A DNA stretch of 64,000 nucleotides from Streptomyces tsukubensis. Its GTDB lineage: Bacteria; Actinomycetota; Actinomycetes; Streptomycetales; Streptomycetaceae. The stretch covers positions 3,534,001 to 3,598,000 of the forward strand of contig NZ_CP045178.1 in the NCBI RefSeq assembly GCF_009296025.1. Reading direction: 5' to 3'. The position numbers and the translations under genes were made by a program. The notes under the pieces are model-generated. The model was given only the letters and a program-made list of their open reading frames with translations, did no database searches and was not told the DNA's origin. Below are positions 8,661 through 18,306 of the stretch, piece after piece. Position 1 is the stretch's first letter; every line of letters starts with the position of its first letter.

Positions 8661-10238
8661 ATGAACAGTCTCGACTGGGTCGTACTCGTCGGCTACTTCG
8701 GCGTGATGATCGCCATCGGCGTCTGGTCCCACAAACGTGTCGACAACGTCAGCGACTTCTTCACCGCCGGCGGCAAGATGCCCTGGTGGCTCTCGGGCAT
8801 CTCCCACCACATGTCCGGCTACAGCGCGGTGATGTTCACCGGCTACGCGGGCATCGCGTACCAGTACGGCGTCACGTCCTTCGTGACCTGGTCCCTGCCG
8901 ATCGCGATCGGCATCGGTATCGGCGCCAAGCTCTTCGCACCGCGGCTCAACCGGCTGCGCTCCAAGCTCCACGTCGCCTCACCGCTCGAATACCTGAAGA
9001 ACCGCTACAACATCCCCACCCAGCAGGCCCTTGCCTGGTCCGGGCTGCTGCTGAAGATCGTGGACGTCGGCGCCAAGTGGGCTGCCATCGCGACACTGCT
9101 CTCGGTCTTCACCGGCATCACCCTGACCCAGGGCATCCTCATCACCGGCGTCATCACCGCCATCTACTGCACGATCGGCGGGCTGTGGGCCGACGCCCTC
9201 ACGGAGCTGGGGCAGTTCATCATCCAGCTGTTCGCCGGCCTCGCCATGCTGATCGCCGTCATGCACAAGCTGGACGGCTTCAGCACCCTGTGGACCGTAT
9301 GGGACAAGCTGCCGAGCGGTCACTCGCATCCGACGGCCGGCCCGTACACCGTGACGTTCCTGCTCGCGTTCCTCTTCATCAAGACCTTCGAGTACAACGG
9401 CGGCATGTGGAACCAGGCCCAGCGCTACATGGCGACGGACTCGGCCCGCTCGGCCACCCGCTCCGCGCGGCTCTCCTCCATCCTGTGGCTGGTCTGGCCG
9501 CTCGTGCTGTTCTTCCCCATGTGGTGCGCCCCGCTGCTGGTACAGGCGAAGAAGCCCGACGCCTCCGACAGCTACGCGCTGATGACCGAGGGGCTCCTGC
9601 CGCACGGCCTGCTCGGTCTGGTCATCGTCGGCTTCTTCTCGCACACGATGGCCATGTGCTCTTCCGACGCCAACGCCATCTCCGCCGTCTTCACCCGTGA
9701 CATCGCGCCCGTACTGTCCAAGTCCGCGCGTAGCTGGTCGGAGCGGTCGGGGCTGATCGCCGCGCGGTCGTCGACGCTGCTCTTCCTTGGCCTGTCCATG
9801 GCCATCGCCACGCAGGTCAACTCGCCCACGTTCAAGGACATCATCACCGTCGTGATCAAGTGGGTCGCCGGTCTGATGGGGCCGATCGCCATCCCGTTCA
9901 TGCTGGGAATGCTCCGCAGGTTCCGGAAGTCGGGTCCCACGGCGGCGCTGGTGAGCTGGGCGGCCGGTCTGGTCGGGTTCTACATCGTGAACTACACCTT
10001 CACCGGCTCGGAGCGGGACATCGCCCTCCAGTGGCAGGTCTCGGTACCGCTCGCCATCTCACTCGTCCTCTACGTACTGATCGGCTTCATCAAGCCGGAG
10101 GACACCCCGGAGCGCGACGCGCTGATCCTGGAGATCAACTCCGGCGACGGGGACGGCGGGGCGGCCGCGGCGGCCGTGCCGGGGGCGCGAGCAGGGACGG
10201 GAGAGACCGTGGTGACGGCCACGGATACGCGGGACTAG
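8661..10238 (+). CDS. Sodium:solute symporter (SSS family)
   Basis: A 525-residue integral membrane protein with about 13 hydrophobic segments, starting 'MNSLDWVVLVGYFGVMIAIG' with GGAGGGGG directly upstream of ATG 8661. The early 'VSDFFTAGGKMPWWLSGISH' region is the SSS signature in which the conserved G-G-[KR]-x-[ML]-x-W loop precedes TM2. It couples inward sodium flow to uptake of a small solute. Members closest in style are annotated as sugar (SGLT-like) transporters, but the substrate cannot be read from the sequence. The C-terminal 40 residues are a Gly/Ala-rich tail. It stands alone and converges on the ADP-ribosylglycohydrolase gene. Confidence 0.93.
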   Translation: MNSLDWVVLVGYFGVMIAIGVWSHKRVDNVSDFFTAGGKMPWWLSGISHHMSGYSAVMFTGYAGIAYQYGVTSFVTWSLPIAIGIGIGAKLFAPRLNRLRSKLHVASPLEYLKNRYNIPTQQALAWSGLLLKIVDVGAKWAAIATLLSVFTGITLTQGILITGVITAIYCTIGGLWADALTELGQFIIQLFAGLAMLIAVMHKLDGFSTLWTVWDKLPSGHSHPTAGPYTVTFLLAFLFIKTFEYNGGMWNQAQRYMATDSARSATRSARLSSILWLVWPLVLFFPMWCAPLLVQAKKPDASDSYALMTEGLLPHGLLGLVIVGFFSHTMAMCSSDANAISAVFTRDIAPVLSKSARSWSERSGLIAARSSTLLFLGLSMAIATQVNSPTFKDIITVVIKWVAGLMGPIAIPFMLGMLRRFRKSGPTAALVSWAAGLVGFYIVNYTFTGSERDIALQWQVSVPLAISLVLYVLIGFIKPEDTPERDALILEINSGDGDGGAAAAAVPGARAGTGETVVTATDTRD

Positions 10239-10354
10239 CTGGAACAGCACCCGGCTCCGCCCCGGCCGTCCGTACCTCGGTGCGGGCGGCCGGCGCCGTG
10301 CGTGGCGCCGCCGGGGCCGGGCGGGAGCGCGCCGCCGCCGGTCGCCAGGACGGC

Positions 10355-10502
10355 GCTGGACCGTACGGGTCGCCATGACCCGGCTGGACCGTACGGGTCG
10401 CCATGACGGCGCTGCTGGACCGTACCGGTCGCCATGACCGGGCTGGACCGTACGAGTCGCCATGACCCGGCTGGACCGTACTGGAGCGCGCTGGACCGTC
10501 AC
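10355..10502. repeat. 28-bp tandem repeat between convergent genes
   Basis: Four near-full copies of gctggaccgtacgggtcgcc+atgacccg begin at 10355, 10383, 10414 and 10442, followed by truncated copies at 10470 and 10490. Most are 28 bases long; three extra bases separate the second and third. Each contains the palindrome ccgtacgg or a variant. The gap 10239-10529 otherwise holds nothing recognisable. Confidence 0.8.
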
Positions 10503-10529
10503 GCCCGTCCCGGACCGCCTCGGACTGTC

Positions 10530-11660
10530 TCAGACCGCCCTCGGATACCGCGCCAGCCAGCCGGGAGCGGCGGCCGTCGGCGTGTGCAGGGCGGGGCCCT
10601 GGGTCATCTCCATCGCGAAGTCGTCGGCGAGTTCCAGGATCGTCGACCGGCCCTCCAGCTCCGCGAGCCAGCCGGGCGGCAGCGCCGTATCACCGTGCAT
10701 CGCGCCGAGCAGGGCCCCGCAGAGCGCCCCCGCGGCGGCCGAGGCACCGCTGTGGTTGACCGCAAGCCGCAGCCCTTGGCGTACGTCCGCACAGACAAGG
10801 GCGGCGTAGACAGCGGCGGCCAGAGTGTTCTCCGCGGCGCCGTCCGAGGCCAGTTCCGCTATCCGGTCGCCTGGCGGTGTGCCGTCCCGTACGGCGGCGA
10901 GGGCCCCCTGGAGCGCGGCGGTGACAGGTTCGTGTCCCTCGCGTTGGGCCAGCAGCGCCAGTGCGCCGGCCACCGCGGTGTCGGGGCCGCCGCCACGGGC
11001 GAGACCGTGGACGATGACGGCGTGCGCCCCAGCGGCGAGGAATCCCGCGGGGTGACCGTGGGTCTGCACCGCGCACTCCACGGCGAGCTGGAGCACGAGA
11101 CCCGGCTCCCACCCCACGAGCAGCCCGAAGGGCGCCGATCTTGTCGCGGCCTCGGTGCCGCGTGCGCGCGGGTTCTTGGGAGCGTCCAGCGTGCCCATCG
11201 CGTCGTCGCCGAGCCCCAACAGGCAGTCCCTCGGGGCGTCCCTGCGTACGTAGAGCCACTCCTCACGGGCCAGCCAGCCGTCGCCCGCCCTGCGTTCGTC
11301 CGGGCCCCAGTCGTTCTGGGTCGCCACCCAGCGACGGTAGGCGCGGTGCACGTCGGTGGGCGGGTGCCAGGCTCCGGTGTCGCGGCGGACCTGTGCGCGT
11401 ATCAGCCCGTCGACGGTGAAGAGGGAGAGCTGCGTGGCGGCGGTGACCGCGCCGCGTCTGCCGTGGGCGGGGACGAGGTCGGTGATCCCCTCGGCGCCGT
11501 ACGCGGAACGGATCGCCTCGATCGTCAGGGGGGCAGCGGGGGCGCCGAGGGCGTCTCCGACGGCGGTGCCGAGCAGGGTGCCGCGTACCCGGCTGCGGAA
11601 GTCCTGCTGTTCGGCGCGGCCCCAGACGGTCGCGGTGGACGCGGATGCTGGTGCGCTCAC
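10530..11660 (-). CDS. ADP-ribosylglycohydrolase-fold protein, probably without metal-dependent activity
   Basis: A 376-residue protein of the DraG/ADPRH all-helical family. GTG at 11660 has GGGAGGGG nearby. The fold markers are present: 'GTLLGTAVGDALGAP' near residues 27-41 and the C-terminal 'NHSGASAAAGALCGALLG' near 300. Active members bind two Mg ions through T-D-D-T and through D-x-D-S/T in the C-terminal G-D-S-D-[ST] motif, and hydrolyse ADP-ribose links. Here the first motif reads TAAT (residues 73-76) and the second SGASAAAG, so the expected aspartates are alanine or absent. The protein may be a binding or regulatory pseudoenzyme. It lies 399 bases upstream-side of fbiC on the same strand but downstream of it in transcription order. 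Confidence 0.85.
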   Translation of the reverse strand: MSAPASASTATVWGRAEQQDFRSRVRGTLLGTAVGDALGAPAAPLTIEAIRSAYGAEGITDLVPAHGRRGAVTAATQLSLFTVDGLIRAQVRRDTGAWHPPTDVHRAYRRWVATQNDWGPDERRAGDGWLAREEWLYVRRDAPRDCLLGLGDDAMGTLDAPKNPRARGTEAATRSAPFGLLVGWEPGLVLQLAVECAVQTHGHPAGFLAAGAHAVIVHGLARGGGPDTAVAGALALLAQREGHEPVTAALQGALAAVRDGTPPGDRIAELASDGAAENTLAAAVYAALVCADVRQGLRLAVNHSGASAAAGALCGALLGAMHGDTALPPGWLAELEGRSTILELADDFAMEMTQGPALHTPTAAAPGWLARYPRAV

Positions 11661-12059
11661 CTGGCCCCTCCCTGATCCCTGGCTCCGGCTCCTGGGGCCG
11701 GACGCCGTACAGCCACTGATCTCACGGGCCACCGGCCCCCGCAGCACTGTAATGGACCATCAACGGTCGGTTGGTTGTCGAAAACGGTATGTGATCGGAC
11801 GTCCTTGAGGTCGCTTTTGAACACTCAGGACCATTACGGGAGGTCGTCCAGAGGATGTTCTGACGGGTGTTCCGAGGAACGTTTCGTGGCGGTGTTCAGG
11901 GGGCGTCGCGGGAGGTGTTTCGGGGGCGCGCTCAGGACCGCGTCCCGTACGGATCGGCGGCACCCGTACGGATCGGCCAGGGCCCGTACACACTCGGCGA
12001 CAGGCCCCGGCCCGCTTTCGGTCCGTGGGAGGCAGCCCGTAAGCAGCCGCCCTTGTGCG
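11661..12059. other. Intergenic region between fbiC and the ADPRH-like gene
   Basis: A 399-base gap. It must hold the promoter of the ADPRH-like gene (minus strand). The segment 11760-11850 has lower GC than its surroundings. Two imperfect copies of gggggcg(t/c)g(c)gggaggtgtt lie around 11895-11930. No gene is supported. Confidence 0.4.
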
Positions 12060-14642
12060 TCAGTCCGTGAGCACCGGCAGCAGTTCCGGCAGGTGTCCGT
12101 CGGACGCGGTCGCCGCCCGTACCCTCTCCTCCGGCACCTCGCCGTAGAGGGTGTTGCGCGGCTTTGCCGGGCGGCCCGCCGCGTCCGCCACCGCGATGAG
12201 GTCCTTCACCGACTTGTACGAGCCGTAACTCGAACCCGCCATGCGGGAGATCGTCTCCTCCATGAGGGTGCCGCCCAGGTCGTTGGCGCCGGAGCGCAGC
12301 ATCTCCGCCGCGCCCTCGGTGCCGAGCTTCACCCAGCTCGTCTGGATGTTGGGGATGTACGGGTGGAGCAGGACACGGGCCATCGCCGTCACCGCGCGGT
12401 TGTCCCTGGTGGTGGGGCCCGGCCTGGCGATACCCGCCAGATACACCGGGGCGTTGGTGTGGATGAACGGCAGGGTCACGAACTCCGTGAAGCCGCCCGT
12501 CTCCCGCTGGACGGCCGCGAGGGTACGGAAGTGGCCGAGCCAGTGGCGGGGCTGGTCGACGTGGCCGTACATCATGGTGGAGCTGGAGCGGATGCCCAGC
12601 TCGTGCGCGGTCTTCACGACATCGATCCACTCGGCCGCGGGCAGCTTGCCCTTGGTGAGGATCCAGCGGACCTCGTCGTCGAGGATCTCCGCCGCCGTGC
12701 CGGGGATCGTGTCGAGTCCCGCGCTCCGCGCCTCGGTCAGCCATTCACGTACGGACATGCCGGTGCGGGCCGCGCCGTTGACGATCTCCATCGGTGAGAA
12801 GGCGTGCACATGCATGCCGGGGACGCGTTCCTTCACGGCGCGCGCGATGTCGAAGTACGCCGTGCCCGGCAGATCGGGATGGATGCCGCCCTGCATGCAC
12901 ACCTCGACCGCGCCGACATCCCACGCCTGCTGGGCGCGGTCCGCGACCTGGTCGAGGGAGAGGGTGTACGCGTCGGCGTCGGTGCGGCGCTGGGCGAAGG
13001 CGCAGAAGCGGCAGCCGGTGTAGCAGACATTGGTGAAGTTGATGTTGCGCGTGACGATGTACGTCACGTCGTCGCCCACCACCGACTTCCGGATGTCGTC
13101 CGCGACCCCGCACAGCGCGTCGAGGGCGGGTCCGTCCGCGTGCAGCAGCGCGAGCGCCTCGTCGTCGGTGAGCTTCGTCGGATCGTCGGCCGCCTGTGCC
13201 AGGGCCTGGCGTACGTCGGTGTCGATGCGCTGCGGCACCATCCCCGGCGCCGCCTGCTCACGCAGCGCCTCCCAGTCGCCGTAGACCGCGTCGAAGTCCT
13301 CACGCCGGTCGCCTGTGCGGCCCTCCGTGTCGATGGTGCGGTGCAGATCGGTGCGGCCCGAGGCGGTGAACCCCTCGTCCGGCTCCTGCCAGGGAAGCCC
13401 GGCCGGCCGCGCGTCCTCGCGGGCGAACCCCGTCTCCGGGTCGGCCAGCGCACGGACGTGCGGCAGCAGGCGCGGGTCGAGCCACGGTTCGCCGCGCTTG
13501 ATGAACTCCGGATAGATCGTGAGGCGTTCGCGCAGCGTGAAGCCGGCCTCCGCGGTCTTCGCGGCCAACTCGTCGATGTGCGGCCACGGGCGCTCGGGGT
13601 TGACGTGGTCGGGGGTGAGGGGCGAGACACCGCCCCAGTCGTCGATGCCCGCGTCGATCAGCAGCGCGTACTCCGCGTCCACCAGATTGGGCGGGGCCTG
13701 GATACGGGCGCTCGGGCCGAGGATGTGCCTGGCCACGGCGATGCACGCGGCCAGCTCCTCCAGCTCGGCGTCGGGCATCCCACGCATCGCGGTGTCGGGC
13801 TTCGCCCGGAAGTTCTGGACGATGACTTCCTGGATGCCGTGGTGGGAACGGGCCGTACGGCGCAGTTGGAAGAGGGCGTCGGCACGCTCCTCGTGGTCCT
13901 CGCCGATACCGATGAGCACGCCCGTGGTGAACGGGACATTGGAGCGGCCCGCGTCCTCAAGGACACGCAGCCGTACGGCGGGCTCCTTGTCCGGGGAGCC
14001 GTGGTGCGGGCCGCCCGGCTCCGACCACAGGCGGGTCGCGGTGGTCTCCAGCATCATGCCCATGGAGGGCGCGACCGGCTTGAGGCGCTGGAGGTCGGTC
14101 CAGGACATCACACCCGGGTTGAGGTGGGGCAGCAGACCCGTCTCCTCAAGGACACGGATGGCCATGGCGCGGACATAGGCGAGGGTGTCGTCGTATCCGT
14201 GCGCGTCGAGCCACTCGCGCGCTTCAGGCCAGCGGTCCTCCGGCCGGTCGCCGAGGGTGAACAGTGCCTCCTTGCATCCCATTTGCGCGCCCTGCCTCGC
14301 GACATCGAGGATCTCGTCGGGAGACATGTACATCCCGTGACCCTCCCTGCGCAGTTTGCCGGGGACGGTCACGAACGTGCAGTAGTGGCACTTGTCCCGG
14401 CAGAGCCGGGTGAGGGGGATGAAGACCTTCTTCGAGTAGGTGATCACCCCGGGCCTGCCCTCCGCGGCCAGCCCCGCGTCACGGACCCGAGCGGCGGAGG
14501 CGGAGAGATCCCGCAGGTCGTCGCCGCGCGCCTGGAGCAGGACAGCGGCTTCCCCCGCGTCGAGGGCCACCCCGTCCCTGGCCCGTTTGAGGGCGCGGCG
14601 CATGGCATTGGCGGTCGGGCGTCCAGGCACCTGGTCAGTCAT
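12060..14642 (-). CDS. fbiC: FbiC, 7,8-didemethyl-8-hydroxy-5-deazariboflavin (FO) synthase
   Basis: An 860-residue fused enzyme of coenzyme F420 biosynthesis. It makes FO from 5-amino-6-ribitylamino-uracil and tyrosine by two radical-SAM reactions. The CofG-like N-terminal half carries 'CRDKCHYC' (Cys 81, 85, 88) and the CofH-like C-terminal half carries 'CYTGCRFC' (near 538-545), each ligating a 4Fe-4S cluster. The length fits actinobacterial FbiC. Start taken at ATG 14642 (MTDQVPGR); another ATG at 14654 is in frame and neither has a clear ribosome site. It is divergent from the exported phosphoesterase gene, with 186 bases between. F420 serves redox enzymes and light repair in Streptomyces. 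Counterpart from memory: SCO4429. Confidence 0.96.
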   Translation of the reverse strand: MTDQVPGRPTANAMRRALKRARDGVALDAGEAAVLLQARGDDLRDLSASAARVRDAGLAAEGRPGVITYSKKVFIPLTRLCRDKCHYCTFVTVPGKLRREGHGMYMSPDEILDVARQGAQMGCKEALFTLGDRPEDRWPEAREWLDAHGYDDTLAYVRAMAIRVLEETGLLPHLNPGVMSWTDLQRLKPVAPSMGMMLETTATRLWSEPGGPHHGSPDKEPAVRLRVLEDAGRSNVPFTTGVLIGIGEDHEERADALFQLRRTARSHHGIQEVIVQNFRAKPDTAMRGMPDAELEELAACIAVARHILGPSARIQAPPNLVDAEYALLIDAGIDDWGGVSPLTPDHVNPERPWPHIDELAAKTAEAGFTLRERLTIYPEFIKRGEPWLDPRLLPHVRALADPETGFAREDARPAGLPWQEPDEGFTASGRTDLHRTIDTEGRTGDRREDFDAVYGDWEALREQAAPGMVPQRIDTDVRQALAQAADDPTKLTDDEALALLHADGPALDALCGVADDIRKSVVGDDVTYIVTRNINFTNVCYTGCRFCAFAQRRTDADAYTLSLDQVADRAQQAWDVGAVEVCMQGGIHPDLPGTAYFDIARAVKERVPGMHVHAFSPMEIVNGAARTGMSVREWLTEARSAGLDTIPGTAAEILDDEVRWILTKGKLPAAEWIDVVKTAHELGIRSSSTMMYGHVDQPRHWLGHFRTLAAVQRETGGFTEFVTLPFIHTNAPVYLAGIARPGPTTRDNRAVTAMARVLLHPYIPNIQTSWVKLGTEGAAEMLRSGANDLGGTLMEETISRMAGSSYGSYKSVKDLIAVADAAGRPAKPRNTLYGEVPEERVRAATASDGHLPELLPVLTD

Positions 14643-14828
14643 GTCTTCGAGCATACGAGCGTGATCGGACAGTCGGGCCCGCCCCCTTCCCCCAGGTCTG
14701 CGGAAAGGGGTCACCCGGTCGGGTCTCCGTCGTTCATCTGGCTCTTTCGCTCCTCTGTCCCACGGTTCACCGTCTGGTACGAGAGTCGTACGTCACCTCG
14801 GTCACCCAGGGCACCAGGAGTCAGCGAT

Positions 14829-16538
14829 ATGCGCGAGGGTTCAAGCAGCGGTACGGGCTCCATCGGCGATGCGAGGTCGGTCGGTGATACAGGGTCCGTC
14901 GGCGATACAGGGTCCCGCGACGGTACGGGTTCCCGTGCGGGCGAGGGCGTGAGGGAGGACGTGGGCGGCCCCACCAAGGGTGCTGCTTCGCGCGGTCCCG
15001 GCAGACGCGCGCTGCTGATGACGGGCGCCGCGTCGGCCCTTACGTTGAACAGTGTGGGTTTCGCGAGCGCGGCGCCGGGCGGAGGCCAAGGAGTGGACAG
15101 CGAGGCGGCACCGGAAGGCGGCCAGGAGACCGAGGTGGTGCGCGGGAGGCTGGAGCCCGGCGCGCCCGACTGGGTCTATCTGCCGGTGGAGATCCCGCGC
15201 GGAGTGCGCGAACTGCGTGTGTCGTACTCCTACGACAAGCCTCAGGTGCCCGCGGGCGTCCAGGGCAACGCCCTCGACATCGGCCTCTTCGACCAGCACG
15301 GCACCGCCCTCGGCGGGCGCGGGTTCCGGGGCTGGTCGGGCGGGGCGCGCACCGAGTTCTTCGTCCGCGCGGACGAGGCCACCCCCGGCTACCTCGCGGG
15401 TCCCGTCGCCGCGGGTACCTGGCACATCGCCCTCGCGCCGTACACGGTGGCCCCGCAGGGACTGGCGTACGAGGTGCGGGTGAGCGTCGTACGCGGGGCC
15501 ACTCCCCCTTCCCGGCGGCCCGTCCATCCGCCGGAACGGGTGCGGGGCAGGGGCAAGGACTGGTACCGGGGCGACTGCCACATCCACTCGGTCCACTCCG
15601 ACGGGAAGCGGACGCCCGCCGAGATCGCCGCCCTCGCGCGGGCCGCCGGGCTCGACTTCATTCACTCCTCCGAGCACAACACCACCTCCTCGCACGGTGC
15701 TTGGGAAGGGCTGTGGGGGCGTAAGGACGGCCGCGACCTGCTGATCATGGTCGGCGAGGAGGTGACGACCCGCAACGGGCACGTCCTCGCCCTCGCCACC
15801 GACCCCGGGACGTTCATCGACTGGCGCTACCGGGCGGGCGACAACCGTTTCGGCCATTACGCGCGCGCCGTCCGCCGCGCGGGAGGCCTCGTCGTGCCGG
15901 CCCACCCGCACGGCACCTGCATCGGCTGCAACTGGAAGTTCGGCTTCGGCGACGCGGACGCGGTGGAGGTGTGGAACGGCCCCTTCACCCCGGACGACGA
16001 GGTGTCGCTCGTGGAGTGGGACAACACACTGGCGCGGCGGCCCGGCACATGGACCCCCGCCATGGGCAACAGCGACGCGCACCGCGACCCCGACACGATC
16101 GGCCTGCCACAGACGGTGGTCCTCGCTGAGGAACTGTCACGCGGGGCCATCCTGGCCGGGCTGCGCGCGGGGCACAGCTATGTCGCCGAGTCCTCGTCGG
16201 TCTCGCTCACTTTCACCGTGGGCGGCCCCCGGGGCGAGCACGCGTCCATCGGGGAGCGGCTACGGGTCACGCGGGACGCCTCGGTGACCGCGCGGGTCAC
16301 GGTGGAGGGCGCGCCCGGCTGTTCCGTGCGGTTCGTCACCGACCAGGGGGTGTTGCTGACGGCGGCACTGCCCGCGTCGGGCACCGGGTCCGCCGAGTGG
16401 ACGACGTCCCCGCAGTACGCGGCGTACGTCAGGGCCGAGGTCAGGCACGAGGCGCCCGCGGGCCGGCCCGCCGGGGTGCCGGGGCCGCTGGCCGCGTTCA
16501 CCAATCCGGTGTTCCTGGGCGAGGTCCAGCGGGGCTGA
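14829..16538 (+). CDS. Exported PHP-domain (CehA/McbA-type) metal-dependent hydrolase
   Basis: A 569-residue protein. ATG at 14829 has AGGAG eight bases upstream. The N-terminus carries GDTGS-type repeats, then a Tat-like signal (GRRALLMTG, Arg 59-60) ending in an Ala-x-Ala site around 79-82, so export is likely. Residues ~95-230 form a beta-rich domain. The C-terminal half is a PHP-type phosphoesterase core: 'GDCHIHSVHSDGKRTPAEI' (H-x-H and D ligands), 'SSEHN', 'EEVTTRNGHV', 'VPAHPHG' and 'GNSDAHRDPD'. Such proteins hydrolyse phosphodiesters or related esters with two or three metal ions; the substrate is unknown. It is divergent from fbiC. An N-terminal low-complexity leader of 55 residues ahead of the Tat motif is unusual; a later start is possible but no better ribosome site is visible. 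Confidence 0.87.
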   Translation: MREGSSSGTGSIGDARSVGDTGSVGDTGSRDGTGSRAGEGVREDVGGPTKGAASRGPGRRALLMTGAASALTLNSVGFASAAPGGGQGVDSEAAPEGGQETEVVRGRLEPGAPDWVYLPVEIPRGVRELRVSYSYDKPQVPAGVQGNALDIGLFDQHGTALGGRGFRGWSGGARTEFFVRADEATPGYLAGPVAAGTWHIALAPYTVAPQGLAYEVRVSVVRGATPPSRRPVHPPERVRGRGKDWYRGDCHIHSVHSDGKRTPAEIAALARAAGLDFIHSSEHNTTSSHGAWEGLWGRKDGRDLLIMVGEEVTTRNGHVLALATDPGTFIDWRYRAGDNRFGHYARAVRRAGGLVVPAHPHGTCIGCNWKFGFGDADAVEVWNGPFTPDDEVSLVEWDNTLARRPGTWTPAMGNSDAHRDPDTIGLPQTVVLAEELSRGAILAGLRAGHSYVAESSSVSLTFTVGGPRGEHASIGERLRVTRDASVTARVTVEGAPGCSVRFVTDQGVLLTAALPASGTGSAEWTTSPQYAAYVRAEVRHEAPAGRPAGVPGPLAAFTNPVFLGEVQRG

Positions 16539-16574
16539 GGCGAGAGAGCGAGGGCGCGGGGCGGGTCCCTTGTA

Positions 16575-16640
16575 GGGGCCCGCCCCGCCGTGTTGAGGGG
16601 CCCGCCCCGCCGTGTTGAGAGGCCCGCCCCGCCGTGTGGA
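16575..16640. repeat. Three 22-bp tandem repeats
   Basis: Units at 16575-16596, 16597-16618 and 16619-16640 read ggggcccgccccgccgtgttga with small changes in the third. They follow the hydrolase stop by 37 bases, and each can fold as a short GC hairpin (ggggc/gcccc), so they may act as a terminator array. Confidence 0.8.
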
Positions 16641-16716
16641 GGCTGCTCCCCCGGGCACATCCGGCCCCACATGTCCCACCTTGCCCCTCCATGCCCCCCT
16701 GCCGTCTCCGCACCAC

Positions 16717-16767
16717 TTGACAGCCACCCCCGCCCTTCATCATCATTCCACTACTTAATTAGTGGAA
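16717..16767 (+). promoter_or_regulatory. Promoter and palindromic operator of the GntR-ABC operon
   Basis: TTGACA at 16717-16722 is a good -35 candidate. A palindrome follows at 16746-16767: arms ttccacta and tagtggaa are exact complements around cttaat. The AT-rich centre stands out sharply. GntR proteins of the YtrA type bind such dyads in their own promoters, so autoregulation of the downstream gntR-ABC operon is likely. Confidence 0.65.
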
Positions 16768-16781
16768 CGAGGATGACGACC

Positions 16782-17240
16782 GTGATCGAGTACCGCATCG
16801 AGCGACGCAGCGGAGTCTCGACCTACATGCAGATCGTCCAGCAGACGAAACAGGCGCTGCGGCTCGGCATCCTTACGCCCGGGGACAAACTCCCCACCGC
16901 GAAAGAGGTCGTCGAAGCCACGGCGATCAACCCCAACACCGTGCTGAAGGCCTACCGCGAGCTGGAACGCGAAGGGCTGGTGGAACCACGGCCCGGCCGG
17001 GGCACCTTCGTACGAAGGTCGCTCGCCCGGCCACAGTCCGCCGCCGACTCGCCCCTACGGGCGGCGCTGGCCGACTGGATGGACCAGGCGCGGACGGCGG
17101 GCCTGGGACGCGAGGACATCGCTGCCCTGCTCGAAGCCGTCACCGAGGAGAAGTTCGGCCACAGCGCCGCCGCAGCGGATGCGAAGTCCGGCCGGAGCGC
17201 CGCCACAGCTGAAGCAGACAGAGAAAAAGAACGTCCCTGA
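16782..17240 (+). CDS. GntR-family regulator, YtrA subfamily
   Basis: About 152 residues. An N-terminal winged HTH follows 'RSGVSTYMQIVQQTKQALR', with 'GDKLPTAKEVVEATAINPNT' and 'YRELEREGLVEPRPGRGTFV' typical of GntR DNA-binding domains. The effector region is short (about 65 residues), which defines the YtrA subfamily. I prefer GTG at 16782 because GAGG lies nine bases upstream; ATG at 16773 has GAGG only one base away. The tail is Ala-rich. YtrA-type regulators control neighbouring ABC transporters, and here the ATPase gene starts 94 bases downstream. The palindrome overlapping its promoter is the likely binding site. Confidence 0.9.
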   Translation: MIEYRIERRSGVSTYMQIVQQTKQALRLGILTPGDKLPTAKEVVEATAINPNTVLKAYRELEREGLVEPRPGRGTFVRRSLARPQSAADSPLRAALADWMDQARTAGLGREDIAALLEAVTEEKFGHSAAAADAKSGRSAATAEADREKERP

Positions 17241-17334
17241 CCGGGGCGCGACACATCAACGGCACACCACAACGGGAAGGCGGGGCGCCCCGCGCCGCCT
17301 CCCCGCACCCCTCACAAGAGATCAGGATGTACAA

Positions 17335-18306
17335 GTGTCAGGACACGCGTATGCCCCGGGGGCTCCTGAGCCGACCGGTCACACCGCGATCGAGGCCCTG
17401 GGACTGACCAAGTCCTACCGGCGCGGTGACGCCCTCAAGGATTGCTCATTCCGGTTGCCCGCAGGACGTATCTGCGGACTCGTCGGGCCCAACGGGGCGG
17501 GCAAGAGCACCCTGCTCTCCCTCGCCACCGGCGTACTCGCCCCGAGCGGTGGCGCCATCCGTGTCCACGGACACGACCCCCGCACTCTTGAGGCGCGCCA
17601 GCAGGTCGCCTACCTCGCACAGGACAAGCCGCTCTACCCGCGCCTGACCGTCGCGGAAACGCTGCGGCTCGGCCGCGAACTCAACCCGGCCTCCTGGGAC
17701 CAGGAGCGGGCGGAAGGCATCGTCCGCGGCGGCACCGTGCCCTTTGACGCGAAGGTCGGCAGCCTCTCCGGCGGACAGCGCACCCGCCTCGCCCTCGCCC
17801 TCTGCTTCGGCAAGCGGCCCGCGCTGCTCCTCCTCGACGAGCCGATGGCCGACCTCGACCCGCTCGTCAGGCACGACATCACCGGCGTACTGATGGCGGA
17901 GGCCGCCGAACACGGAACCACGATCGTGATGTCGTCGCACGCCCTCACCGAACTCGACGGCGTCTGCGACTACCTGCTGCTCCTCACCCAGGGCAGGGTC
18001 AGGCTCGCAGGCGAGGTCGAGGAGCTGACCAGCGCGCACAGCGTGCTCATCGGCGCGACCACAGGGAATGGGCTCCCCCCTGAACTCAGCGCCCACACGG
18101 TCATCGAGACCCGCACCACCGGCCGCCAGATCACCGCCGTGGTCCGCCGCGAGGACAGGATCAGCGACGCCTGGGCGGTCAGCGAGCCCTCCCTTGAGGA
18201 ACTGCTGCTCGCCTACCTGCGCTCCCCGGACGCCCCGGCGCTGCTCACCCCGAGCGCCCAGGTCACCGACCACCCGACCACCCACGCGAAGGGATACGCA
18301 GCATGA
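17335..18306 (+). CDS. ABC transporter ATP-binding protein
   Basis: A 323-residue nucleotide-binding protein. Walker A 'GPNGAGKST', Q-loop 'YLAQDKP', signature 'LSGGQRTRLALAL', Walker B 'LLLLDEPMADLD' and the H-switch 'VMSSHAL' are all intact. GTG at 17335 is the start, with AGGAT at the expected distance. It lies downstream of the YtrA-type regulator and its stop overlaps the permease start (ATGA), so the three genes form one operon. Such modules commonly export peptides, lipids or cell-wall active antibiotics and respond to envelope stress; the substrate here cannot be read. Confidence 0.92.
   Translation: MSGHAYAPGAPEPTGHTAIEALGLTKSYRRGDALKDCSFRLPAGRICGLVGPNGAGKSTLLSLATGVLAPSGGAIRVHGHDPRTLEARQQVAYLAQDKPLYPRLTVAETLRLGRELNPASWDQERAEGIVRGGTVPFDAKVGSLSGGQRTRLALALCFGKRPALLLLDEPMADLDPLVRHDITGVLMAEAAEHGTTIVMSSHALTELDGVCDYLLLLTQGRVRLAGEVEELTSAHSVLIGATTGNGLPPELSAHTVIETRTTGRQITAVVRREDRISDAWAVSEPSLEELLLAYLRSPDAPALLTPSAQVTDHPTTHAKGYAA

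Noticed and set aside
12804..14828. Long open frame on the plus strand opposite fbiC
   Set aside because: It is antisense to a confidently assigned two-domain radical-SAM enzyme, lacks any domain, and is explained by GC-rich codon bias. The real gene in this frame begins at 14829.
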